This document shows, piece after piece, positions 1 to 7,762 of a DNA stretch of 27,485 nt (the stretch's first letter is position 1; the number at the start of each line of letters is the position of its first letter). The position numbers and the translations under genes were made by a program. A model generated the notes under the pieces. That model saw only the letters and a program-made list of their open reading frames with translations, was not told the DNA's origin and searched no databases. This stretch comes from E44-bin32 sp041573795 (lineage in GTDB: Bacteria; Chloroflexota; Anaerolineae; Anaerolineales; E44-bin32): NCBI GenBank assembly GCA_041573795.1, contig JBFFQB010000030.1:1-27485 (forward strand), read 5' to 3'.

Positions 1-360
1 AACCCCCAGGACGGTTGGTGGTGGGATCGATGTCAACGTGATGAAGAAGTCGACTAATCCATCGTCGCTGTCGGCGTTCGTCAAGTTTGGCACACCATCG
101 GGATCATCTTCGTCGTTGGCATCTTGTTCAGCGCTGGCAGAATCCCCCAGGTAGGCTTCCTCGACATTAAGGGCTCTGGCGCCATTAGATTCTAATAAAG
201 TCGGGAAATTGCCCGTTTGGGCGCGACTGGTGATATAACCAGTGCTCCCTCCATCAGGGGCGTCGCCAAAATCGGCTGCCGGCGTGCCGCTGCATCCGAC
301 GAGCAAGCCTGCGAAAAGCATCCATGTGAGACCATGCAGCAATCGATTGCGGGTTCTCAT
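1..360 (-). CDS. Lipoprotein with DFGDAPD/GEVED-type motif, 3' end outside the window
   Basis: Partial gene: the first 120 codons are present and the rest lies beyond base 1. The protein opens with a short basic stretch, a hydrophobic segment and a lipobox (LLVGC, Cys about residue 26), so it is probably a lipid-anchored exported protein. It continues with DFGDAPDGG, a tyrosine, FPTLLESNGAR and an acidic DEDDPDG stretch. This order resembles the DFGDAPD...YPTLL...GARH block found in many large bacterial surface proteins with GEVED or calcium-binding repeats. The ATG is preceded by a strong GGGAGG ribosome site seven to eight bases upstream, and a candidate promoter lies at 415-443. Function cannot be assigned beyond surface exposure. 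I am confident of the start and lipobox and moderately confident of the family resemblance. Confidence 0.82.
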   Translation of the reverse strand, partial: MRTRNRLLHGLTWMLFAGLLVGCSGTPAADFGDAPDGGSTGYITSRAQTGNFPTLLESNGARALNVEEAYLGDSASAEQDANDEDDPDGVPNLTNADSDDGLVDFFITLTSIPPPTVLGV

Positions 361-414
361 TTCCTACCTCCCTACTAGGTGCTCAAACAAGCACTTGAAT
401 ATCTGTGCCCGCCA

Positions 415-443
415 ATACTAGACTAAACTAGTCTTATTTACAA
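415..443 (-). promoter_or_regulatory. Candidate promoter of the lipoprotein gene, with a dyad in the spacer
   Basis: Read on the minus strand, TTGTAA (438-443) is followed after exactly 17 bases by TAGTAT (415-420), a fair sigma-70-type promoter about 55 bases upstream of the ATG. The spacer carries a perfect inverted repeat, AGACTA-AAC-TAGTCT (420-434), positioned where a repressor could bind. The pattern is directly visible; promoter activity is inferred. Confidence 0.5.
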
Positions 444-640
444 GTGCACGAGGGTCATGGTGTTCATCCCGGCGATGCCCAAGCAGTCTTAAGCCCTTGA
501 TCTCGGCGTGAGGATTACTGAGTTTAGGGTAAAAGACACCGTTTGGACGTTGGAGCGTCCTATAAGGCTGAGGTTACTCAGCGCGATCTCCTTTGCTCCC
601 TCTCCGAATGCATCTTCACTTGAATTTTTTTCCAGAAATG

Positions 641-671
641 AAAAGGGGTAGTCCTTTTACCGGACTACCCC
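641..671 (-). terminator. Rho-independent terminator of the phosphotransferase-like gene
   Basis: GGGGTAGTCC (645-654) and GGACTACCCC (662-671) form a perfect 10-bp stem with a 7-base loop. On the minus strand the stem is followed by TTTTC (641-645 side) and a further T-rich run, the form expected of an intrinsic terminator. It lies 40 bases past the stop of the gene ending at 712. Confidence 0.88.
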
Positions 672-711
672 GCAATTGTTTCTATGCTTTCGAAAGCTCG
701 TCACGATAGCC

Positions 712-3327
712 TTACGGCTCCCGAACCGGAAGGATAACTTTGCCTTCGGTTCCTTCCACCGTGATGATCTCTCCACTATGGATGCGGCTCGTCGCCGAGC
801 CAGTCCCCAGCACGGCCGGGATTCCGTACTCCCGGGCCACGATCGAGCCATGGCTCAGCGGGCCTCCCACGTCGGTAACGACGGCCGAGGCACGGGCAAA
901 CAGGGGCGTCCACGCCGGAGTGGTGATCGATGCCACCAGCACATCCCCTTCGCGCATCTTGGAAAAATCCTCCGGTCCCGCTAGAACAGAGGCCGGCGCT
1001 TCCACCCGACCCGGACTGGCGCCAACACCCTTCAGCACTTCGCCATTCGCCCTGCGCTTACGCCCTTCTTTGATTTTAGCGATGTCGAGACCCAAGATCC
1101 TGTTCGGCAGCGCCACCGGGGGCGACCATTGCCTGGCCTGCTTCCAGGCCCGCTTGCGCTCTCCCACGTGTGACGCGGCATCTGTGAGCCCGGCCGCCTG
1201 ATCGAGGCGTTCCGCAGCTTCCACAACCTCTGGTTCCGTCAGCCAGAAGATGTCCTTGGATTCGCTGATCATGCCTGCGTCGGCGAAGCGTCGGCCAAGC
1301 TCGAGCAGCATCTGGCGCAGCAGCGGATAGGATAATCCGACATCGGCGATGCCGTCCTCACGCATGGGTGCGAAGCGCTGCGCTTGCGCCAGCCTCCTCC
1401 GGAAGAGCTTCAAGCGCCAGCCCTTCAAACGCCCTTCCATCCGTTGCTGGATCTGCTCCCTTCGCTCAGCGGATTGGCGCTGGCGCGCGTGCGGATTGAC
1501 ACCCCCGCCCTCCACGAACATTTTCAGGACTTCAAGCGTGGGGGCAGGATCGTCGGCCGGCACCGGATTGGCGAAATCCAGGTTGTAGATCATGTGACCG
1601 TACTGGCGTAGATGCTCCTGGAACCGACGGTCAAACGCCGTCCAGGCTTCGGCAGGGACTTCCCCGGGAACCTGCCCGACATAGAGCACCTCCGCCAGCA
1701 CATTTGCCGGCGTGTCGGCAATGAAGGCGGCCAGCTCGGGCCGTTTTGTGACCGATTGCGCCAGGTCGAAGATTGACTGTTCCGATCGAATCGGCGTGCT
1801 ATCGTAGCCCAGCAGATAGAGCGGTGCAGCCGGATCGCCTTTGCGCTTCATCAGGCGGCTATACGTCAGGGTAAAGAGCGCCTCGGTGATCCAGGCGGCC
1901 GGAATGACTCCCGAAACGAGCGAGCCATAGGCGTCGATCGCAGCCCGGGAAAGTGCCCGCACGCCCTCAAGGAGTTTCTGATTTGATCCTTGCTTCCAAG
2001 GAGTGGCTTCCCATTGATCAATCGTCTTCAGATAGGCCGGACGTCCTTTCTCAGTCCAGCGCTCGACAGGTTGGGTGAACATACGCCGGAGGATGCCTCC
2101 AGCACCAAAGAGGATGCGCAGCATCGGTCCGGGTTTGACTGAACCGTTGTAGTAGGCATACTGATTGACGTTGATGATGATCTCTTCGGGAACGATCCCC
2201 TTTCGCCCGAAAAAGCCGTACAGCAGGTCGTTCATGCTGTCGTTCACCGATCGCAGACCCAACGTGGCAAACAGCGGAGTCAGCGGTTCGGCCATCAACT
2301 CGACGATGTTGTTGCGCATGGCAGCGTAAGCGCCCTCAGGAAGCTTCCACACCAGGGGTTGAGCCACCGCAGTCTGAGCCAGCGATGTGATCGGGCGAGC
2401 CTGCAGGATCGAGAAGGCGCCATCGTACAGGGCCCACTCGATATCCATCGCCACGCCGTACAAGCGTTCAATTTCGATCCCCAACCGGATCAACTCGGCG
2501 ATGCCATCATGGTCCAGGACCGGGACACGCCGAAGGTTTTCAGGCATATCTTCTTCAACCGTCCCGCCAGCTTGGCGGACCGTCATGATTTGTTTATCCG
2601 CGATCTTGGACGAGATCAAGCGCCCATCCTGCTTGGAAACGACGAGGGTATCCGGGGTGACGAGCCCTCCAACCACGGCCTCCCCGAGCCCCCAGGAGGC
2701 ATTGATCACTAACTCCTCACGACTTCCGGTGAGCGGGTTGGCGGTGAACAGGATCCCCGCCGCTTCTGCGGGTACGAGCCGCTGCACCACCACACCCATT
2801 TGCACATTCTGCGGATCGATACCAGTTTCACTCCGATAGGCGATCGCACGGGCCGTCCAAAGGCTGCCCCAGCATTTCTTCACGGCTTCCAGGACCTCGG
2901 AAGCACCGTTCACATTGAGATAAGTCTCCTGCTGCCCTGCGAAGGAAGCCTCCGGCAAGTCCTCCGCAGTAGCGGTCGAGCGAACGGCGACGGCAGGATC
3001 CTTCCCCGACAGCGTGGCGTAGGCATCGACAATCTCACTCGCCACGGAGGGTGGGATAGTGCCGCCTTCGAAGCTCTTGCGGATCGCTGCCGAAGCCGCC
3101 TCCAGCGAAGCCGGGTTGCCAGGGTCGACAGACTGAAGCCCGGTAGCGATGTGGCTGCCAAGCTGGTTGGCCTCAACAAAAGCCTGATAGGCTGCTGTCG
3201 TGACGTGAAAGCCCCCCGGAACGGGCAACCCTGCATTCGCCAGGTATGTCAGCGAGGCACCCTTGCCCCCCACCCGATCCAGTGTGGCTTTGCGATCGTT
3301 TAGTTCGAGTACGAATTCAGTTTTCAT
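712..3327 (-). CDS. ATP-grasp/phosphohistidine-swivel enzyme, rifampicin phosphotransferase-like architecture
   Basis: An 871-residue protein. It has an N-terminal PEP/pyruvate-dikinase ATP-grasp domain (GGKGASL at 21-27; AVRSTATAEDLPEASFAGQ near 115-135; later GILFTANPLTGS and INASWGLGEAVVGG), a long central region, and a C-terminal phosphohistidine swivel domain with SHGSIVAREYGIPAVLG (His about 826). No C-terminal PEP/pyruvate TIM barrel follows, so it cannot be a classical PEP synthase, in which the His domain is central. Length and domain order match rifampicin phosphotransferases (about 867 residues), which move the ATP beta-phosphate through the histidine to a bound substrate. The true substrate here is unknown. 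GGAGG lies eight bases before the ATG. The first 11 bases overlap the end of the upstream small gene, implying co-translation. The LuxR gene just upstream may regulate both. Confidence 0.85.
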   Translation of the reverse strand: MKTEFVLELNDRKATLDRVGGKGASLTYLANAGLPVPGGFHVTTAAYQAFVEANQLGSHIATGLQSVDPGNPASLEAASAAIRKSFEGGTIPPSVASEIVDAYATLSGKDPAVAVRSTATAEDLPEASFAGQQETYLNVNGASEVLEAVKKCWGSLWTARAIAYRSETGIDPQNVQMGVVVQRLVPAEAAGILFTANPLTGSREELVINASWGLGEAVVGGLVTPDTLVVSKQDGRLISSKIADKQIMTVRQAGGTVEEDMPENLRRVPVLDHDGIAELIRLGIEIERLYGVAMDIEWALYDGAFSILQARPITSLAQTAVAQPLVWKLPEGAYAAMRNNIVELMAEPLTPLFATLGLRSVNDSMNDLLYGFFGRKGIVPEEIIINVNQYAYYNGSVKPGPMLRILFGAGGILRRMFTQPVERWTEKGRPAYLKTIDQWEATPWKQGSNQKLLEGVRALSRAAIDAYGSLVSGVIPAAWITEALFTLTYSRLMKRKGDPAAPLYLLGYDSTPIRSEQSIFDLAQSVTKRPELAAFIADTPANVLAEVLYVGQVPGEVPAEAWTAFDRRFQEHLRQYGHMIYNLDFANPVPADDPAPTLEVLKMFVEGGGVNPHARQRQSAERREQIQQRMEGRLKGWRLKLFRRRLAQAQRFAPMREDGIADVGLSYPLLRQMLLELGRRFADAGMISESKDIFWLTEPEVVEAAERLDQAAGLTDAASHVGERKRAWKQARQWSPPVALPNRILGLDIAKIKEGRKRRANGEVLKGVGASPGRVEAPASVLAGPEDFSKMREGDVLVASITTPAWTPLFARASAVVTDVGGPLSHGSIVAREYGIPAVLGTGSATSRIHSGEIITVEGTEGKVILPVREP

Positions 3328-3571
3328 GGCTTTCCTCCATCACTGCATGATCATTCTCAGGTTGAATCTTCTGGAGCGAGAGGATGCAGAGATTAAGATC
3401 CCACAAGTAGTTCACCAGACCGCGTAGAGCCGCCGCATCGGGTATTTGCGCCACGATCGTCGTGGCCCCACTCCGTTCAAAGGTGATGTCGAGACCGGGA
3501 TAGAGCCGTCGATCCCATCGCTCACCCAGGGCACCTTCGACTTGGATCTTATAGGGGGTTGTCGCATCCAT
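3317..3571 (-). CDS. Small unnamed protein, paralogue of the product at 16793-17071
   Basis: A protein of about 84 residues if started at the ATG ending at 3571; ATGs ending at 3589 and 3607 are alternatives. It reads YKIQVEG, then a GLDITF strand, a TTIVAQIPD strand, DAAALRGLVNYLWDL as a probable helix and CILSLQKI as a last strand. This suggests a compact alpha/beta fold of ferredoxin or ACT type (inference). The protein at 16793-17071 shares the pattern Y-I-V-G...GL...D-AAL-GL...L...S-(L/V)-Q. The stop overlaps the start of the phosphotransferase-like gene by 11 bases, so the two are almost certainly translated together. I do not recognise a named family and assign no function. It could be a regulatory or coupling partner of the neighbouring enzyme. 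Confidence 0.78.
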   Translation of the reverse strand: MDATTPYKIQVEGALGERWDRRLYPGLDITFERSGATTIVAQIPDAAALRGLVNYLWDLNLCILSLQKIQPENDHAVMEESHEN

Positions 3572-3636
3572 ATTGCCCAATCTCCACATCGTACTTCCCG
3601 CCAGCATCAACAGCTTACGTAATGGAAGAGAGGTTG

Positions 3637-3690
3637 TATTCCCCTACTTGGGGAGATGGGCTGGGGATTTAAAAAACGAAATCCCCTGCA
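3637..3690. promoter_or_regulatory. Dyad-rich upstream region of the small protein/phosphotransferase operon
   Basis: Two dyads lie between the LuxR gene and the operon. TCCCC-TACTT-GGGGA occupies 3640-3654. GGGGATTT, an 8-base AAAAAACG loop and AAATCCCC occupy 3663-3686. The second lacks a downstream T-tract on the minus strand, so it is not a typical terminator. They are positioned as operator candidates for the operon starting near 3571, and the MalT-like regulator encoded immediately upstream is an obvious candidate binder. That link is inference. Confidence 0.4.
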
Positions 3691-3725
3691 GCGTATGGGG
3701 GGATTCGAACAGTATGCGGACTGGG

Positions 3726-6392
3726 TTACAGGAAGCCTAATTCCCTGGCCCGCGTAAGGGCTTCATGGCGACTATGGGCATCAAGCTTGCCGTACAGGTT
3801 CTTGATGTGTGTGCGCACCGTGCTCTCAGCGATAAAGAGCTCCCCGGCGATTTCAGGAACTGTCAGATCGGACTGCATGTAGGATAGCACTTCCTTCTCC
3901 CGCTTTGTGAGCGGCTCGACCGCTTTTGAGACCTGCGCTTCTGTCCCGACGCCAAGCCCTAATTGTTCGAACGCTTCCAGCAGCTGCATCAGATAGGGTT
4001 GTGTTGCGGGGTGTTTCTTCAGCCTCTTCAGCAGCGCATACAGCGGAGGACCTTCCTCCAGGAAAGGACGCATATAGCTGCCAGGCCGGGCGAGTTCGAG
4101 CGCATCCTGCAGCCTGGCGCTGGCCTGCGCGGCCTGATCCAGGCTGGAATTGACCAGCGCTTGCAGGATGGAATATTCAACCCGCTTGGCCATGGGCAGC
4201 AGTTCGTTCCCATCCACATCAAGCCCATCCAGGATCAGCTGTGCATCCCCTGCTCGCTTCTCTGCAAGCAGGTAGCGGGCGAATACCATCAACTCGTAGG
4301 TACGCATGATCCCAGCCCCGAGCGTGCGTTCAGCATCATCCCCGCCGTGGAGGCTGCGATCGAAAGCTTTCCTCGAAGCCCAACCGGAAGCTGCGGCAAT
4401 ATTCCCCCGACGCAGTTCCAGCAGGACTTGCTGTGAGGCAATGTAGGCGTCATCCAGGCGGGTGATCTCGGTTTCATCAGCCAGCTTGCGCGCTTTCTCG
4501 AGCGAGGCTCGGGCTGAAGTGGGATCACCCGAAAATGCCTGGAGCGAAGCGAGCGTGTCGTAGGCCTCGATGGCGTAGGAAGCATTCCAGGCGACGCTCT
4601 TCTCGAGTGCGTCCTGCACTTGCTCGTAGGCCGCGTCGGTCTGGTTCCATTCCCAGAAAATCTTCCCCAATCCGAGTTTGGCGGCAAAGGTTGCCGGCAG
4701 GACATAGCCTTCGTCATCACGGGAAAGCGCCAGCGCTTCGTCGAAAATGCGCCGGGCCTGGGCTAGGTCTCCGGCTTGCATCGCCACCGATCCGATACGG
4801 CAAAGCGCCGTCACAGCAAGCAGCAGGTTTCCAGAGCGCCTTCCACTCTCGACGGTTTCGTGCAGCGCTTCCAACCCTTCTGCATGCTTCCCTTGCAAGT
4901 AGCAGGCAGCGCTTAAATTCCACAAGGCCATGGACCGGAAGAAGTTGTCCTGCAACGGCATCAATGCGAGCGCTTTGCGCGCATGCGCCTCTGAGGCAGC
5001 CGGATCAGCGAGAAGAAATATGGCATGCACCGATTGGATGGCGTATATCTTGCCCTGCATACTTTCATCCTCAGGTGCGAGATGCTTCAAGATCGAGTCC
5101 GCAACAGCGGTATCCCCCTGACGCACGAGATGGATCCAGGCAATGATCAGTGCAAATAAAGGCCGGGTCGGGACCATCGCACGCGGAAGTTGATCGGCCC
5201 AGCTCATGATCGTGTCGAGTTCACCCCGTTGCACCAGACTTTCAACAACCTGCTCCGCCAGATCGAGGGCCTGATCAAATGCGTATCCCCGTAGGGCCAT
5301 ATCGATGGCTTCGGGGTGCAGATCCTGCGCCTTGAACCAGGCGCTGGCCCGTTGGTAGACCTGCTCCTTCATGAGTGTATCGCTCGAAGCGGCTCGCTTG
5401 CGCAGCATGTCGGCAAAGAGCCCGTGGTAACGGAACCAGATATTTTCGTCGTCAAGAGCGATGAGAAAGCTGTTGGTCTCCTTCAGTTCATGGAGCATCG
5501 CAAGACTGTCGCTCGCCTCCCGCACCGCATCGCAGAGTTCGGCACAGAAACGCTCGAGTAGGCTTGTGCTTAGCAGAAAATCCTGCAGCGCAGGCGTCAA
5601 CCCATCAATGACCTCGTCCGTGAGGTATTCTGCGATATACGCATGGCTTCCCGAAAAACGCTCGACAAAGTCGCGCGGATCTTTGACATGCTTCAAGGCC
5701 AGGGAAGCCAGCTGCAGCCCGGCGATCCAGCCCTCGGTCCGCTGCAGCAACTTCCATGCATCCTCTGAGGGAATCTGCAGACCCTGGACCTGATTCAGGT
5801 AGGACGTCGCCTGGGCTTCTTCTAATCGGAGCGCATCGACCCTGATCTCTGTCATCTCTCCACTGGCCCGCAGCTTCCCTAGCGGGAGCGGCGGGTCGGC
5901 ACGGGTGGCGATGATGAGGCGAAGATTAGGCGGCATGTGCTGCAGGAAGAATGCGACCAGATCGTGCACGTGCTTGCGCGTGATGACGTGATAGTCATCG
6001 AAGACGAGGATGATTTCTGCCTTGGACTGCACGATCTTGTTGAGGATCGTCGTGCCCAGCGCACCGGGCGCCAGCTCATCTGGTTTGAGCGAGGGATTCA
6101 ATAGGGCTTCGTCGAGCTCGATCCCCACCTGCTGCAAGGCCGCCGCCAGGTAGGCCAGGAAGCGGCGCAAATCGTTATCCCCATCATCCAGCGAGATCCA
6201 GGCGACGCCTTCCTGGCGATCTGCAAGCCATTGGCTCAAGAGCGTGGTCTTTCCGAACCCGGCTGGCGCGGAGATCAGGGTGAACTGCCCTAAGGCACCC
6301 TGATCGAGTCGCTCGATCAACTCAGGCCTGGCCACGGCCCGGACAGGGAGTCGAGGTATATATAGCTTGGTCACCAGTAAGGGTAACGTCAT
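3726..6392 (-). CDS. LuxR-family transcriptional regulator, MalT-like (STAND ATPase + TPR-like + HTH)
   Basis: An 888-residue signal-transduction ATPase. It begins with the typical LLVTKLYIPRLPVRAVARPEL and has a Walker A SAPAGFGKTT (Lys about 48). A Walker B-like IILVFDDYH lies near residue 130, followed by LRLIIATRADPPLPLGKLRA. A long helical TPR-like region runs from about 340 to 800. The C-terminal LuxR HTH (about 822-885) reads LTKREKEVLSYM...STVRTHIKNLYGKLDAHSRHEAL. In this family, inducer and ATP binding drive oligomerisation and transcription activation; the inducer here cannot be read. The gene ends 154 bases before the start of the downstream small protein/phosphotransferase pair on the same strand. 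The ribosome site is weak. A dyad upstream at 6443-6474 could be autoregulatory. Confidence 0.93.
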   Translation of the reverse strand: MTLPLLVTKLYIPRLPVRAVARPELIERLDQGALGQFTLISAPAGFGKTTLLSQWLADRQEGVAWISLDDGDNDLRRFLAYLAAALQQVGIELDEALLNPSLKPDELAPGALGTTILNKIVQSKAEIILVFDDYHVITRKHVHDLVAFFLQHMPPNLRLIIATRADPPLPLGKLRASGEMTEIRVDALRLEEAQATSYLNQVQGLQIPSEDAWKLLQRTEGWIAGLQLASLALKHVKDPRDFVERFSGSHAYIAEYLTDEVIDGLTPALQDFLLSTSLLERFCAELCDAVREASDSLAMLHELKETNSFLIALDDENIWFRYHGLFADMLRKRAASSDTLMKEQVYQRASAWFKAQDLHPEAIDMALRGYAFDQALDLAEQVVESLVQRGELDTIMSWADQLPRAMVPTRPLFALIIAWIHLVRQGDTAVADSILKHLAPEDESMQGKIYAIQSVHAIFLLADPAASEAHARKALALMPLQDNFFRSMALWNLSAACYLQGKHAEGLEALHETVESGRRSGNLLLAVTALCRIGSVAMQAGDLAQARRIFDEALALSRDDEGYVLPATFAAKLGLGKIFWEWNQTDAAYEQVQDALEKSVAWNASYAIEAYDTLASLQAFSGDPTSARASLEKARKLADETEITRLDDAYIASQQVLLELRRGNIAAASGWASRKAFDRSLHGGDDAERTLGAGIMRTYELMVFARYLLAEKRAGDAQLILDGLDVDGNELLPMAKRVEYSILQALVNSSLDQAAQASARLQDALELARPGSYMRPFLEEGPPLYALLKRLKKHPATQPYLMQLLEAFEQLGLGVGTEAQVSKAVEPLTKREKEVLSYMQSDLTVPEIAGELFIAESTVRTHIKNLYGKLDAHSRHEALTRARELGFL

Positions 6393-6442
6393 CCTAGGAT
6401 CCCCAACGCTGCAACACTGCAGGATTGGGGTTATCTTACCCG

Positions 6443-6474
6443 ATCCAGGAGCGGATGCCGAGTGGATCCTGGAT
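6443..6474. promoter_or_regulatory. Inverted repeat upstream of the LuxR gene
   Basis: ATCCAGGA (6443-6450) and TCCTGGAT (6467-6474) are a perfect 8-bp inverted repeat with a 16-base spacer, about 50-80 bases upstream of the LuxR start. A shorter dyad GGGT-TATCTT-ACCC lies between it and the gene. Size and position fit an operator, but nothing in the sequence names the binder. Confidence 0.4.
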
Positions 6475-6525
6475 AAGGTTGTTTGTGCAGGGGTCGCTCT
6501 TTATACGCCTGGAAGCGTAGCTTAC

Positions 6526-6552
6526 CTGGCCGCCAGGCGGGCCAGCCTTTTT
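6526..6552 (+). terminator. Plus-strand terminator-like hairpin between two minus-strand genes
   Basis: CTGGCC (6526-6531) pairs with GGCCAG (6540-6545), followed by CC and TTTTT (6548-6552). This is an intrinsic-terminator shape read on the plus strand, yet both flanking genes run on the minus strand. It may block antisense transcription into the lipoprotein gene, or act only as a hairpin for the minus-strand message. Confidence 0.4.
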
Positions 6553-6655
6553 GGGAAGTGTTATTTTTTCGAGGTCGCTTGTGTTAACAATCTTCAGAAA
6601 CTCGGGCATCCAAGTTCGCTCGTCATCAAAACCATCTACGCGCAGACCCCATCGC

Positions 6656-6835
6656 TTAACGCCAATCTGACGTGACTTCTCCTGTTGTTAATGTTTCTGC
6701 TGGCATCGTTGTCAGTTCCCCGTCTTCATGCGTGGGCGTGCTGCTAGAGGCTGTGGGTGCCACGCCCGGGGCTGCACACGCAGCGATCAGGAGGCTCAGA
6801 CTCAGTACAAACACCAAATACCCGGGATTTCTCAT
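6656..6835 (-). CDS. Small lipoprotein (59 residues), second gene of the DM13 operon
   Basis: A complete short frame. It starts with MRNPGYLVFVLSLSLLIAAC, a basic start and hydrophobic core ending in a lipobox (LIAAC, Cys at residue 20). A low-complexity Ala/Pro/Ser/Thr stretch follows, then an acidic tail ending TSDWR before TAA. The ATG is preceded by AGAGG about six bases upstream. It begins 33 bases after the stop of the DM13-domain gene on the same strand, so the two are likely one operon. The mature part is only about 40 residues and looks unstructured, so it could be a surface tether or partner of the DM13 protein. Decay of a longer lipoprotein cannot be excluded. The lipoprotein signal is clear; the function is unknown. 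Confidence 0.75.
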   Translation of the reverse strand: MRNPGYLVFVLSLSLLIAACAAPGVAPTASSSTPTHEDGELTTMPAETLTTGEVTSDWR

Positions 6836-6868
6836 TTTTTACCTCTCCAGTGCAACTACCAATAGGAC

Positions 6869-7459
6869 TTAAAGATCCGCATGCGCGAACAAGACGTGGA
6901 AGGGGACGCAATAGATCACCACGCTATTGTAGTCTGCAAGCTCGACACCTGGAGGGATCTCGTAATTCTGGTTGCCGATGTTGCCTTTCAGTTCTCCCAA
7001 GTCGATATACTCCCCCAGGTCTTCCCGCCCCATCGGATTAGCTCCCGCTGCCAGCAGCACATGCAGATCAGGGCCATTAGTCACCATGAAATCCTCGAGC
7101 CTTAGAATTTGCGAACCATCGGGGAGCTCGAAGATGGTTGCGGTACCCGAGCCTTGATGGAATTGATCCGCGCCCGCTATCTCGCCGGACTTCACAATTG
7201 CTAGCTCCTGCTCGGGCATATCCTCTTCCATTGGTTTATCAGGCATGGCTGCGGCTGTCTCCATCACTTCCTCCGCCAGCACTTCGAGCTCGCTATCAGG
7301 CATCGCCTCCGTTTCGGCTTGACTGGGAACTTCAAAGGGCAGCTGCTCTTCCACCGTGCGGTTAAGCAACAGCGGTGACCCCAGGTACCAGGCCAGGGCA
7401 CCTAAGACAAGAATAGCGAGGGAAACTACAAGGCTCCGAGCAATACGTTTTTGCATCAT
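6869..7459 (-). CDS. Membrane-anchored DM13-domain protein
   Basis: A 196-residue protein. It has an N-terminal membrane anchor (about residues 9-28, SLVVSLAILVLGALAWYLG), then an acidic Glu/Met/Pro-rich linker (about 35-90) and a C-terminal DM13 domain (about 90-196). Visible DM13 marks are GTATIFELPDGSQILRLEDF, VTNGPDLHVLL, DLGELKGNIGNQNYEIP, and the terminal YCVPFHVLFAHADL with its conserved cysteine. DM13 is thought to have a redox or electron-transfer role, largely by inference in the literature; bacterial members are uncharacterised. The domain would sit outside the cytoplasmic membrane. The start is the first of two tandem ATGs, with AAGGA five bases upstream. A 9-bp hairpin lies in the leader. 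The 59-residue lipoprotein gene follows. Confidence 0.9.
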   Translation of the reverse strand: MMQKRIARSLVVSLAILVLGALAWYLGSPLLLNRTVEEQLPFEVPSQAETEAMPDSELEVLAEEVMETAAAMPDKPMEEDMPEQELAIVKSGEIAGADQFHQGSGTATIFELPDGSQILRLEDFMVTNGPDLHVLLAAGANPMGREDLGEYIDLGELKGNIGNQNYEIPPGVELADYNSVVIYCVPFHVLFAHADL

Positions 7460-7475
7460 GCATTCCTTTCAAGCA

Positions 7476-7501
7476 CACGCATCGATCGAAGACGATGCGT
7501 G
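7476..7501 (-). promoter_or_regulatory. Leader hairpin of the DM13 gene
   Basis: CACGCATCG (7476-7484) and CGATGCGTG (7493-7501) form a perfect 9-bp stem with an 8-base loop, 17 bases upstream of the DM13 ATG and just ahead of its ribosome site. It could stabilise the message, influence translation, or be a DNA operator. Confidence 0.45.
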
Positions 7502-7762
7502 AGAGAGACAAGCATATTCTCAACCACTATCCCTACGCCCATATGACCAAAATCTTATGAGAGTCTTACAGATCGATCCCGGCCAGGCCAACATGGCTTT
7601 GATCCGGAGGGGTCACCCGAGCTGCCGGGAGAACGCATGAGTCTGGGTCCGGGTAAGAGAGCAGGGCCTCATTAGCAGGCAAATGTGATCGATGCTTTAC
7701 AAGGCAGGGAGGGACGTCGGGCGACCCACCTTCTTAAATCTCCTATCAGCCACATGCATGCA

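Larger units (their letters stand above)
361..711. other. Intergenic region between lipoprotein gene and phosphotransferase-like gene
   Basis: This 351-base gap holds the promoter and ribosome site of the minus-strand lipoprotein gene at its left end and the terminator of the minus-strand phosphotransferase-like gene at its right end (both listed separately). No convincing ORF was found in the middle, about 445-640. A small hairpin (GGACG, six-base loop, CGTCC) is present near 555 but has no T-tract. Confidence 0.7.

Noticed and set aside
676..3303. Several open frames on the plus strand inside the phosphotransferase-like gene
   Set aside because: They are antisense to a gene with clear domain motifs, have no ribosome sites, and their translations are Arg/Pro/Ser-rich without recognisable features.
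712..3327. Annotation as classical PEP synthase
   Set aside because: The C-terminal PEP/pyruvate TIM-barrel domain is absent and the phosphohistidine domain is at the very end, not in the middle.
6367..6675. Plus-strand open frame of 102 codons across the LuxR start
   Set aside because: It begins inside the LuxR coding sequence on the opposite strand, has no ribosome site or familiar motif, and reads through the terminator-like hairpin.
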